Positions 28,692-36,741 of a DNA stretch of 64,000 nt are shown here, one piece after another (the stretch's first letter is position 1; each line of letters begins with the position of its first letter). The translations under genes and the position numbers were made by a program. The stretch is from Mucilaginibacter gilvus (GTDB lineage Bacteria > Bacteroidota > Bacteroidia > Sphingobacteriales > Sphingobacteriaceae). The notes below the pieces were generated by a model. The model was not told the DNA's origin and did no database searches. It saw only the letters and a program-made list of their open reading frames with translations. The stretch is from assembly GCF_004054195.1 (NCBI RefSeq), contig NZ_SBIW01000001.1, forward strand, positions 620,001 to 684,000, in the 5' to 3' direction.

Positions 28692-29338
28692 TTAGCTATT
28701 CGTTGCTAATTTTGCGCGTTTACCCGATCTGATATGAGCGAAATCTTCCTTTTGGGTGAAATATTCAAGGCCTAAAATTAATAATGTTGAACTTATAAAA
28801 TTCACCTTTTGCGTAACGGGCAGCAAACTCCAATTACTTGTACCCCATAGGTATACACTGTAATAAAAAAACAAAAGGCAAACTATACAAACGAATTTAA
28901 ATAAGTGAAGCCTTGTCTTCAGGATAAAAACCGTGATAACAATTAAACACGTCCAAAACAACTGGTTGATATGATCAACATAATGTCGTGCAAAGAGGTG
29001 ACAGTTAAAAACGTAAAAAAGATGTTAACTATCCCTCCGTATTTTAAAATATAGGCTGCATTTCTTTCAGGTATCTTTTTCGACATATTAACGAAAAATA
29101 TGGCATAAGTAATTGGGAGGAAAATCATTCCCGCGTATGCCCAAATCCTGGAGGGGTTTTCAGTACCGTTCAGCGCTTTTGTTCCAAACAGGTTGCTCAT
29201 GAAATTTTTTGACCAGTCAAATCCAACAGAATATTCATTGAACATTGTCCCGCCCGGATAAACGTAAATGGCTATCAATATTAAAATTACCGAAATTGCT
29301 ATCCCTGTTAAAACTGAATATTTCTTAAGTATTTGCAT
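28692..29338 (-). pseudogene. Frameshifted integral membrane protein (DUF998-like)
   Basis: Two overlapping minus-strand frames together make one membrane protein of about 215 residues. The upstream frame starts at ATG 29338 and has three hydrophobic helices with the motif YPGGTMFNEYSVGFDWSKNF, then runs out at 28943 with a short unrelated tail. The other frame continues with FNCHLFARHYVDHINQLFW and three more helices to the stop at 28692. Both frames read naturally if one base is gained or lost near 29020, in a run of six T. This looks like a frameshifted gene or a sequencing slip. The family name is a guess from the YPGG and layout. Confidence 0.6.
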
Positions 29339-29495
29339 AAAGCATCGGTTTATAAAACTGGCAATTAGAGTAAACCGCACCTCTATTGTTACGAATTGCG
29401 TTTTATTTCAAAATAAAAAAACGCTAAGCTAAATCAGGTATCAGCCCTCGCAACCCAACTCCTTTTCGTTCGCCAAAAAATATTTTCAAAAAATC

Positions 29496-29541
29496 TTGCG
29501 CAGTTGATTGACTGCATATATATTTGCAGTCAATCAACTGC
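29496..29541 (+). promoter_or_regulatory. ArsR operator (17-bp perfect inverted repeat) around a TATATTTG promoter
   Basis: GCAGTTGATTGACTGCA (29500-29516) and its exact inverse TGCAGTCAATCAACTGC (29525-29541) flank an 8-bp spacer. The Bacteroidota -7 motif TATATTTG (29519-29526) lies across the spacer, with a TTG at 29496-29498, 20 bp upstream. RNA polymerase and the repressor would compete for the same DNA, which fits autorepression by the ArsR protein that starts at 29550. Confidence 0.85.
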
Positions 29542-29549
29542 AAGTAATT

Positions 29550-29855
29550 ATGAGACGAGATATTTTCCAAGCCATTGCCGACCCTACCCGCAGAGCCATT
29601 TTGACTTTGCTGGCATTAGGCGCCATGACACCTAATGCTGTAGCAGAGCACTTTGATAGTACCCGGCAAACGATATCTAAACATATCCAGATCCTGACTG
29701 AGTGTGAGGTACTGATACAGAAAAAGAACGGCAGAGAAATTTATTACCACTTTAACCCCGAGAAAATGAAGGAAATAGATATTTGGCTGGAACGTTTCCG
29801 CAAGATGTGGGAGGACAGCTTTAACCAATTAGATGACCTATTAAAAGACTTATAA
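29550..29855 (+). CDS. ArsR-family winged-helix repressor, SRPBCC-linked type
   Basis: The 101-residue protein has the ArsR helix-turn-helix ([18 protein letters not shown], then [24 protein letters not shown] near residues 30-55) and the wing [14 protein letters not shown]. There are no metal-binding cysteine clusters, which is typical of the ArsR type that is coupled to SRPBCC (AHSA1) genes and responds to small organic ligands or to none known. The ATG at 29550 follows the operator by 8 bp. The gene is first of four co-oriented genes: ArsR, two SRPBCC and a reductase-like protein. Confidence 0.92.
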   Translation: MRRDIFQAIADPTRRAILTLLALGAMTPNAVAEHFDSTRQTISKHIQILTECEVLIQKKNGREIYYHFNPEKMKEIDIWLERFRKMWEDSFNQLDDLLKDL

Positions 29856-29865
29856 ACCAAAAAAC

Positions 29866-30360
29866 ATGACAAACAATTTTGTGTTCGAAACAGACATGGC
29901 TGCCAAGACGATTCATATAGCACGCGAATTTAACGCGCCGGTTGAAAAAGTTTGGAGGGCCTGGACAGAGGCTGACCTGCTTGAAAAGTGGATAGCGCCA
30001 AAACCGTGGACGGCCAAAACCAAAATTATGGATTTTACCGTTGGTGGAATATGGCTTTACGCTATGGTTGGTACCGAGGGCCAGAAACATTGGGTGTACG
30101 CCAAATTTACCGCGATAGAAAATGGCAGTGCCTTTTCATCAACGGGTATGTTTTGTGATGGAGAGGGAAACCCGGTTGTTGATGGGCCAAAATCTTACCG
30201 GGATACTAAATTCACAACTGTTGACGGTAACAGAACCAGGGTAGATTCGGTGATCACCTTCGAAGAAGAATCAACCATAAAAATGTTCGCTCAAGGTGGC
30301 TTTAAAGAAGGCACCACAATGACCTTTAGCCAACTGGACGAGTTTTTGACCATAAAATAA
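29866..30360 (+). CDS. SRPBCC (AHSA1-type) ligand-binding protein
   Basis: The 164-residue protein belongs to the START/AHSA1 fold, a helix-grip barrel with a hydrophobic cavity. Visible family features are the first strand TIHIAREFNAPVEKVWRAWTEADLLEKW (near residue 14) and the WLYAMVG turn near 62. It begins 10 bp after the ArsR stop and is the first of a tandem pair. The ligand is unknown; in related operons such proteins often act with ArsR as effectors. Confidence 0.9.
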   Translation: MTNNFVFETDMAAKTIHIAREFNAPVEKVWRAWTEADLLEKWIAPKPWTAKTKIMDFTVGGIWLYAMVGTEGQKHWVYAKFTAIENGSAFSSTGMFCDGEGNPVVDGPKSYRDTKFTTVDGNRTRVDSVITFEEESTIKMFAQGGFKEGTTMTFSQLDEFLTIK

Positions 30361-30422
30361 GAATACTAAACAAGAGTTTGGAACCAATCAGACTAAATAA
30401 TAAACGATTTAAAACTTTAAAG

Positions 30423-30914
30423 ATGAAAAGCAACATGGTATTTGAGAAAGACATTGCGAGTAAAAAAATTCACATCGTACGCGAATTTAATGCGCCAATT
30501 GAAAAAGTATGGAAAGCCTGGACAGAATCAAGCCTGCTGGAAAAATGGTGGGGACCAAAACCATGGTTCGTAAAAACCAAATCGATGGATTTTACAGTGG
30601 GCGGTGCCTGGCTGTATGCCATGGTGGGCCCGGAAGGTCAAAAGCACTGGAGCTACGTAAAGTTTACCGATATCGAAGATGGAAGCAGATTTGCGGCCGA
30701 TTCCATTTTCTGCGATGAGGACGGCAACACATTGCCAGACGCGCCGGCAGCGCATTGGGATAACAAATTTGTAGCCGAAGGCGATAAAACCAAAGTGGTA
30801 GTAGACCTAACCTTTGATCAGGAAGCCGATATAAAAATGTTAGTGGAAATGGGCTTTGAAGGCGGCTTTACTATGGGCCTTAACCAACTGGATGAATTGC
30901 TTGCTTCGGAATAG
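30423..30914 (+). CDS. SRPBCC (AHSA1-type) protein, tandem paralogue
   Basis: The 163-residue protein is clearly a duplicate of the gene at 29866: the first 70 residues match at most positions (REFNAPIEKVWKAWTE, LLEKW, DFTVGGAWLYAMVG, EGQKHW). It carries an extra WGPKPW instead of IAPKPW. The ATG at 30423 is preferred over the TTG at 30378, which would add a tail with no SRPBCC character. Divergence between the copies suggests separate ligands or partners. Confidence 0.9.
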   Translation: MKSNMVFEKDIASKKIHIVREFNAPIEKVWKAWTESSLLEKWWGPKPWFVKTKSMDFTVGGAWLYAMVGPEGQKHWSYVKFTDIEDGSRFAADSIFCDEDGNTLPDAPAAHWDNKFVAEGDKTKVVVDLTFDQEADIKMLVEMGFEGGFTMGLNQLDELLASE

Positions 30915-30964
30915 GCTCATCTCCGTTTTAAATGCTACAAAAAACTAAACTAATAACAAACAAA

Positions 30965-31534
30965 ATGAGAAAGATCCGAATTTTTGAACACATCTCGCTG
31001 GACGGCGTAAGTGAACACAATGAAGGTTACGAGTATGGCGGATGGACAGCACCATATAGAACCCCGGCAGGGTTAGCCTCCCTCCTCGAGGCATACGGCA
31101 CAAGTTTCGATCTCCTGCTTGGCCGCGGCACCTACAATGCTTGGTCGGGCTTTTGGCCTAAGGCAGGGGGCAACCCCATGGCAGACGCTCTGAACACGGC
31201 GACCAAATACGTAGCAACCCACAGGCCCGACGGCCTTGAATGGGGCCCGGTACAGTACCTTGGGGCAGATGCCATAGAGGGTATTCGCGCGCTCAAGGCA
31301 ACAGATGGGCCGGATCTCATCGTTTCAGGAAGTTTAACACTGACTTCGGAGTTGCTGGACCAAGGGTTGGCAGATGAGGTTGTGATGATTGTTTATCCGG
31401 TATTGCTGGGCAGGGGTAAACGCCTCGTTTCAGACAGCTTTAACGCGTGCGAACTCGCATTTGTTAGCAGCGTGGCCACGCCAACGGGCGTGCTTCTCAA
31501 CACTTATAAACACCTGGGAGCATTGAAAAAATAA
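30965..31534 (+). CDS. Dihydrofolate-reductase-fold protein (RibD C-terminal type)
   Basis: The 189-residue protein has the RibD C-terminal fold: FEHISLDGVSE at the start, FDLLLGRGTYNAWSGFWP near residue 48, VSGSLTLTSELLDQGLADEVVMIVYPVLLGRGKRL near 120-155. Proteins of this group bind NADPH and pteridine-like substrates. It follows the second SRPBCC gene by 50 bp and probably shares the ArsR operon. True substrate unknown; not a canonical DHFR. Confidence 0.88.
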   Translation: MRKIRIFEHISLDGVSEHNEGYEYGGWTAPYRTPAGLASLLEAYGTSFDLLLGRGTYNAWSGFWPKAGGNPMADALNTATKYVATHRPDGLEWGPVQYLGADAIEGIRALKATDGPDLIVSGSLTLTSELLDQGLADEVVMIVYPVLLGRGKRLVSDSFNACELAFVSSVATPTGVLLNTYKHLGALKK

Positions 31535-31772
31535 CCGGATTGCACCAGTCAAAAAAAACAGTGTCATAAATGCAAAGTCAGCAGACGTGTGGGGCTTTGC
31601 TATTAATTGAGCTTTTCAAATACCCTTTCACTTAATTAAAGGATATAATCATCGCGGCGGTTGCTGTAAGCTAATTACAATCAATAGAAATCACTTCCTA
31701 ATTATTGCAAATAGCTCATTCAGCCTTTTTTTTTATACGCTTCCTGATCCGGCTTAGGGAGGATCATCAGCG

Positions 31773-31934
31773 GTGGCCAGTCTAATCATAGGCGGCACTT
31801 CTTTCATCATCCTGGCTTACGACCCTACAAAGGGAATTGCAAGCTCAGCGGGGTATGCCGCTTTCGGCGCCTTTTATTACCTGCTTGCAGCATTTCGGCT
31901 GTCAAAAACAGTTAACCAGGTTGCTTCGGTGTAA
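31773..31934 (+). pseudogene. C-terminal remnant of a membrane protein
   Basis: A 53-codon frame from GTG 31773 to TAA 31932-31934 encodes two hydrophobic segments (SLIIGGTSFIILAYDP and YAAFGAFYYLLAAFRL). A poly-T stretch and an AGGGAGGA sequence precede it at 31723-31762. It has the look of the last two helices of a larger permease or a very small membrane protein. The rest of the gap 31535-32035 holds no gene. Confidence 0.35.
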
Positions 31935-31978
31935 TCAGGATAAAAAATATAAGCGCAATAATTCATCCAAACAAAAAA

Positions 31979-32002
31979 GCCTCACATTGCTGTGAGGCTT
32001 TT
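31979..32002. terminator. Bidirectional hairpin terminator
   Basis: GCCTCACA (31979-31986), loop TTGC, TGTGAGGC (31991-31998), with AAAAAA on the left and TTTT on the right. It lies 33 bp past the stop of the minus-strand VOC gene and about 45 bp past the plus-strand remnant, so it can serve both directions. Confidence 0.85.
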
Positions 32003-32035
32003 GAATTATTATTCGACGTTCGTAGTTTTCTTCGG

Positions 32036-32476
32036 TTAAATTTGCCTGCTATCAGTTGGGTCAAATTCCACAATCCATTCTATGCCGTATTTGTCTCTAA
32101 ACATTCCGGCGTATGTACCCCAGGGAGTGTCGCCGATTGGCCCTTCAACATCTCCGCCTGCAGATAATCCGTTAAATACATTGTCTGCTTCTTCACGGCT
32201 TTCGGCACTAACTGATATTTTAGACCTGTTTTCATTTTCGTTTGTCGGTCCCATAAATTCGGGGACATCATTGGCTATTAGCACATTGTGTTTGCCAAGT
32301 GGCAAACCAATATACATTATTTTATTTGCTTCATTTTCGGCTACCTGAAATTCGGGGCCCGATAGATCTTTAAAACGGATGATCTTTGTGAACTCTCCGC
32401 CAAAAACTGATTTGTAAAAAGTGAATGCTTCTTCGGTGTTTCCGTTGAAGTTGATCCAGGGATTAATTGTTCTCAT
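32036..32476 (-). CDS. VOC superfamily (PhnB-type) protein
   Basis: The 146-residue protein has the PhnB/3-demethylubiquinone-like VOC pattern: INPWINFNGNTEEAFTFYKSVFGG at the N-terminus, VLIANDVPEF near 66 and GGDVEGPIGDTPWGTYAGMFRDKYGIEWIVEF at the C-terminus. It is a small metal-dependent or metal-independent vicinal-oxygen-chelate fold whose substrate is unknown. It follows the SRPBCC gene at 32560 by 83 bp and belongs to the second ArsR cassette. Confidence 0.9.
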   Translation of the reverse strand: MRTINPWINFNGNTEEAFTFYKSVFGGEFTKIIRFKDLSGPEFQVAENEANKIMYIGLPLGKHNVLIANDVPEFMGPTNENENRSKISVSAESREEADNVFNGLSAGGDVEGPIGDTPWGTYAGMFRDKYGIEWIVEFDPTDSRQI

Positions 32477-32559
32477 AATTTTATTTTTAATTTGTTAGTT
32501 TTTTTCTTCTTATTCTCCGGGTTATCTGCCCGTTGCTAAAGTGGTTGATGATTTCCCTC

Positions 32560-33060
32560 TTATAATTTCTGCGATAAGGCCGTCAACAGATTCTCCAGGT
32601 TTCCTAATGTTATGGCAAACCCTATTTTGAAGCCCTCCAGTAATTTTTCCAACCGCTCAAACGATTCATTATAAATGGTAATGTCCACTTTAGTTATACC
32701 GTTTTGTTCGCTAAAATTGTAATCCCAGTCAGAACCCGGCAGTTCGCGATTTTCGTCCTTATCTGCAAAAGCGTTGTACATCTTAAAATTGGTTTTCGGC
32801 GTAATGGAGGTAAATTCCTGAACCGCCCAACGCTCCTGCCCGTCGGGGCTTATCATCGCGTAAAACCTTCGCCCGCCAACTTTGAAATCCATATACTTGG
32901 TTTTGGCGCGCATAGGTGCAGGAGCGCCCCACTGGTCCAATAATTCGGGTTTAGTAAATGCGTCCCACACCAAATATAACCCGGCATTAAATTCCCTGGT
33001 TATATATACAGTTTTGGCCGGTTTATCAACTGTAAAATCAAATAGTAAGTGGTTGTTCAT
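32560..33060 (-). CDS. SRPBCC (AHSA1-type) protein of the second ArsR cassette
   Basis: The 166-residue protein is a more distant relative of the SRPBCC pair at 29.9-30.9 kb: [33 protein letters not shown] near residue 18, [22 protein letters not shown] near 55. Its ATG (33060-33058) overlaps the ArsR stop at 33057 by 4 bp, so the two are translationally coupled. The ligand is unknown. Confidence 0.92.
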   Translation of the reverse strand: MNNHLLFDFTVDKPAKTVYITREFNAGLYLVWDAFTKPELLDQWGAPAPMRAKTKYMDFKVGGRRFYAMISPDGQERWAVQEFTSITPKTNFKMYNAFADKDENRELPGSDWDYNFSEQNGITKVDITIYNESFERLEKLLEGFKIGFAITLGNLENLLTALSQKL

Positions 33061-33377
33061 TTTTTCTGTTCTTTAAGTGTTGATAAAACTTCGTCGAGTT
33101 GATTAAATTGAGTTTCCCAGTTTTGCCTGAATTGTGCTAACCAATTATCAAACTCCTGCATTTTTTTCGCATTAAAGTGATAATAAATTTCCCTGCCAGC
33201 CTGCGCAGGTTTAATCAATTGGCATTCGTGTAATACTTTAATATGTTTGGATACTGCCTGCCGGCTCATATCAAATTTTTCTGCCATAGCATTTGGTGTT
33301 AACGCCTGTATAGCAATTAAAGTTAAAATAGCCCTGCGTGTTGGGTCGGCTATGGCCTGGAATATATCTTGTTTCAT
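33057..33377 (-). CDS. ArsR-family winged-helix repressor of the second cassette
   Basis: The 106-residue protein is similar to the ArsR at 29550 ([60 protein letters not shown]). Start ATG 33377 is preferred to TTG 33392. The recognition helix differs from the first protein (SRQAVSKH against TRQTISKH), and so do the two operators, so cross-talk is probably small. Translation couples to the SRPBCC gene. Confidence 0.92.
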   Translation of the reverse strand: MKQDIFQAIADPTRRAILTLIAIQALTPNAMAEKFDMSRQAVSKHIKVLHECQLIKPAQAGREIYYHFNAKKMQEFDNWLAQFRQNWETQFNQLDEVLSTLKEQKK

Positions 33378-33396
33378 TTTACAAACGTTCAATTAA

Positions 33397-33438
33397 GCAA
33401 CCTACGGGTTGCAAATATATACGCAACTTTTGAGTTGC
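33397..33438 (-). promoter_or_regulatory. Second ArsR promoter between two 16-bp palindromes
   Basis: GCAACCTACGGGTTGC (33397-33412) and GCAACTTTTGAGTTGC (33423-33438) share the arms GCAAC and GTTGC. On the minus strand the -7 motif TATATTTG (33412-33419) lies between them, and a TTG begins in the outer palindrome. This differs from the first cassette, which has one long inverted repeat over the promoter. Confidence 0.8.
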
Positions 33439-33473
33439 GCAAATTTATTTTCAATTCAGTTTACGGTTTTGTT

Positions 33474-34041
33474 TTACCGCCGTAGCCCTATATCTGTAAA
33501 GTTTATTCCTATCAAATAAAATGACAACATGTAATAATCTCTTGCCCTACATATAGGTGTATTATCCAAAAGCAATAGTTCCTAAATAGACGCGATAGTA
33601 GACTTACTAAACGCTCGTTTTGCTGTCTTCTCAGTTTTGATGGCGATGTCGCTGAATGGATAATATTTCTTATCTACAATCTTCAATTTAATAGTCTTAT
33701 TATAAATCGCCCCTATTGTACATAGGCAGTTGCTAACAGTATTTACTTTGCAGCCTATCTAATGAGAATACCGCTTCGTCTTCTAACTCATGACTGCTTT
33801 CTGCAATTCAAAGCAACACTTACTAATTGAGGTGTTAATAGTCTGCGCATGGGATTAGACTTCTTAACTTGGTTCTTAGTATCATCCCATTGGGTGGGTA
33901 CAATAGAAACCCAGTATAGATGTAAGCTACTTTCTTTTTTTCTGTTATCCAATAGTAAATAGGGCAAGTGCCGTTGGTCTTTGGCTTCCTCCTATCTAAG
34001 ATTACTTTTAATTGTATCATTGATGTGGTGATTAACCACAT
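33474..34041 (-). pseudogene. Decayed tyrosine integrase remnant
   Basis: The N-terminal arm-binding domain of a Bacteroidota tyrosine recombinase is intact at 33835-34041 (IQLKVILDRRKPKTNGTCPIYYWI). After a gap with deletions, an in-frame piece at about 33560-33710 reads RAIYNKTIKLKIVDKKYYPFSDIAIKTEKTAKRAF. A TAG interrupts it, and a third piece reads ARDYYMLSFYLIGINFTDIGLRR to a stop at 33474. That is catalytic box I; the rest of the catalytic domain is lost. The gene is dead. It marks an old integration site next to the tRNA-tail-like sequence at 34173. The rest of the gap to 34410 shows only that sequence. Confidence 0.75.
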
Positions 34042-34134
34042 GTATGATATATACTCAAACTATATTCAAACCAAACATTGCATAAAGGCTCACCATCACA
34101 CTATTTCTTACTGGGCGTAAAGCCCTAAAAGAGA

Positions 34135-34202
34135 AAAGCACCTACATCGGAAATGATGTAAGTGCTTTGTTTTGCTCCCCAGACTGGGCATAATTCGAAC
34201 CA
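34135..34202 (-). repeat. tRNA 3'-tail-like sequence with terminator hairpin (site A)
   Basis: On the minus strand the sequence reads TGGTTCGAATTATGCCCAG, then TCTGGGGAGCA at 34202-34173. It looks like a degenerate T-arm plus acceptor 3' strand of a tRNA. The hairpin AAAGCAC-c-TACATC / GATGTA-a-GTGCTTT follows at 34168-34135, like a tRNA terminator. The same order is seen at 45863 and 48641. A short-range attachment site remnant is the likely reading. Confidence 0.5.
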
Positions 34203-34410
34203 TTTGATGGCGCAATTGAAACTTTTAAATGAATTGCCGGTTGCTGAGGCGGGTTTCGATTTCGTAACCCATTTATTAGATCAATTCTGTTAAAGGGTAC
34301 TGGTAGGGGGCTTGCCAACTTACCTTTTAAATTACATTATATTAAAATCAACTATTGAGAACGAAAGCGAAGGTTTTCCAAATTCATTCAGTTGTACATA
34401 TGTTGATTTG

Positions 34411-36690
34411 CTAATTTTTCAACTTAAAATAACAGAACAATGGCCAGGTATGCGGATGAGAACAATATCCCTGAAAGGCTCTTTTACGGTCAGGTGAGGG
34501 TACCCAGAAGGCATATAGACCCTCCCTGGATAAAGTTGAGTTCATTTCATCGGGTGCGGTCCATTGCCCTACCCAGTAGTTGGGGTATTGTTTAGCGAAG
34601 TTGTCGAAAGAAAATTTCAATAACAAACGCCGGGCTTCCACTTTATCAAAAGTAGCGACACCCAATAGAACAGGGTATTCAAGCGAATACCATATGCCAC
34701 CGTCTTCCCCGTCAGGGTTACCACCCCAAAGTGGTTTCTCCCGCGTTCTTATACCAATCTTTTCCGGTGTTAGTAATTTGCTTTTTACATATTCGTAAAT
34801 CTGTTTTTTCCGTTCTACAGGTAAACCTGGTATCTGAAGCAAATAACCTTGCGGTTCTATACATACATTGTCCAGGCCAAATTTCAAATCTTTGCTCAGG
34901 TAAGCTCTCGCTGCAAATTTCCGGTCACCCAGATCCTCCATAAAGGCATCGCTTATAGATACCCGGTACTTTTCCATAGCGATGATCAAATCCTTTGCCG
35001 CCGGGTTCCCTGAAAGCTTCAGTGCTTCGGTTAGTTTAGGAAATACTGCTAATAGCATCGCACTGTTAAGGTGCGATTCGGCAGACCCACCGTATACATT
35101 TGGCGAATATTTATGAAAAAAGCTATCGCTCCAATCTGAATTCAACATTCTAACCAACCCGTTGGGCCCTTGGCCTATCTCGTCCCTTAAATAAATGAAG
35201 TATTTCTTTACAACATTAAGCACTACTTCTTTATGGCCGGTCTCAGCTGGATATAGCGTTACCCGCTCATTTAAAAATGAATAGTTTTTGGTTATAAGCA
35301 GATATTCGGCCAGGGTATTAAAAAAGTATAGCTGCTCGTCGCTTTCTTTAAAAAAAGATGGTTGTGAATAGCCGTAGCCTGTATTACCACGCTTGAGTTC
35401 GCCATCCGATTCAGTGTGCGCCATTACATACCGTATAGCTGAACGCGCCAGTTCGGGGTTGGTATAACAGAGAGGCAATATTGCCGCCAAATGATCCCTG
35501 TTAGAAATATTATCGCCGAAGTAGTAACTATATACCGTCCCCTGTGGTATAAAAGTTTCTTTGTAATAGCTGCTGTATTTAGCCGAAGCTTCCATCATGT
35601 GGGCATTCCAAAGCATCTCACGCTTTAAAATTTCGTTTTTTTCTAAGGATAAATCAGGCAACCGGCTTTTCCATTGATTTGCGTATAATCCATTTTCCGG
35701 ATTTTTTTGGTCAGTGCCAAGCAGCAATTCATTTACTTGTTTACTTATATCCGCGTAGGATTTGCCATCGGCTAACCCAATTACTACCTGGAATATTTTG
35801 CTTTCCCCGGGTTTGAGGGATGTAGTTACCACCGAAGATAAGGTGTCTTTCGAGACTCTTACTTCAGAATGATATGAACTGTTGAAATTTCTGGCATACA
35901 TGAAAACTGCCGGTGGTGCTACGTCATAAATAAAACGCTCATTTTTGCCGGGTGTAGGCAAAAAGCTGTTCTTTTTGGCAGTTATTACGGCCAAGCCAAT
36001 CTGTCCTGCCTGGTCAACCCTCATATCAGTCGGGTAAACAATCGGCCGTTTTCCCGGGTCGGTATATTGTAACGAGTTCATCACGTAATTTACCCGCATT
36101 CGCTCCCGATAAATCAAGTGCTTGACTGCTTTACCACCATTTTTTATGGTGACGGTTATTACGAACGAAGGGTTGCCGGTATTGATATGTTGAGACGGTT
36201 TAACGGATAAGACACGTGTACAAGCCACGCCATCATCCAGTTGATAAGTGTAACGAGCGAACCCGACACCAAAATATTTATGGGTAAGCACACTGTCCGA
36301 TGCAATAGAGTTGATGCCGGTTAACCGAATCCTTTTTGCTCCTCCGGAATTACTGATAGTTACATCAGCCTCGTTAGCACCGTAATTGGTTTGGCTTGCG
36401 CTATTGACCCTGGCCCAGGCACGTTCTGCCGTGAAAAACTGGTATACACCGCTGGCATGAGTGATCAGGGCCATTCTATAATTTCCGAGCAAAAAGAACG
36501 GATCTTCGGGCTGGTCGGCATCTTTTCCGTTCTTGTCAGCAACTATGAAAGGTAATCTGCCTGTATATTCATAGCACGGCAACCCAGCTTTAGTAAATGA
36601 CCAGGAACCTATACCCTGTGCAAAAAGTGCATTGCCGGGTAACAACGAGGCAACAAAAACTAAAAGGAATAAGATGTTTTTTCTAAGCAT
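34411..36690 (-). CDS. Secreted (alpha/alpha)6-barrel glycosidase/phosphorylase-like protein (GH94/GH36-type)
   Basis: The 759-residue protein has a signal peptide (cut after ALFAQ, residue 25), an N-terminal beta-sandwich (about 30-330) and an alpha-helical barrel. The central motif YYFGDNISNRDHLAAILPLCYTNPELARSAIRYVMAHTESDGEL near 395-435 matches the entrance to the barrel of GH94/GH36-type and related enzymes. Near the end LWGGNPDGEDGGIWYSLEYPVLL and TAPDEMNS are present. I cannot name the substrate or decide between hydrolase and phosphorylase. It lies last in the minus-strand group with the GMC oxidoreductase. Confidence 0.65.
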   Translation of the reverse strand: MLRKNILFLLVFVASLLPGNALFAQGIGSWSFTKAGLPCYEYTGRLPFIVADKNGKDADQPEDPFFLLGNYRMALITHASGVYQFFTAERAWARVNSASQTNYGANEADVTISNSGGAKRIRLTGINSIASDSVLTHKYFGVGFARYTYQLDDGVACTRVLSVKPSQHINTGNPSFVITVTIKNGGKAVKHLIYRERMRVNYVMNSLQYTDPGKRPIVYPTDMRVDQAGQIGLAVITAKKNSFLPTPGKNERFIYDVAPPAVFMYARNFNSSYHSEVRVSKDTLSSVVTTSLKPGESKIFQVVIGLADGKSYADISKQVNELLLGTDQKNPENGLYANQWKSRLPDLSLEKNEILKREMLWNAHMMEASAKYSSYYKETFIPQGTVYSYYFGDNISNRDHLAAILPLCYTNPELARSAIRYVMAHTESDGELKRGNTGYGYSQPSFFKESDEQLYFFNTLAEYLLITKNYSFLNERVTLYPAETGHKEVVLNVVKKYFIYLRDEIGQGPNGLVRMLNSDWSDSFFHKYSPNVYGGSAESHLNSAMLLAVFPKLTEALKLSGNPAAKDLIIAMEKYRVSISDAFMEDLGDRKFAARAYLSKDLKFGLDNVCIEPQGYLLQIPGLPVERKKQIYEYVKSKLLTPEKIGIRTREKPLWGGNPDGEDGGIWYSLEYPVLLGVATFDKVEARRLLLKFSFDNFAKQYPNYWVGQWTAPDEMNSTLSREGLYAFWVPSPDRKRAFQGYCSHPHTWPLFCYFKLKN

Positions 36691-36741
36691 TTTCTGCGGT
36701 TTATGTAGTTATGCAAACCGCTAAAGCAAGTAAGCGCCTGA

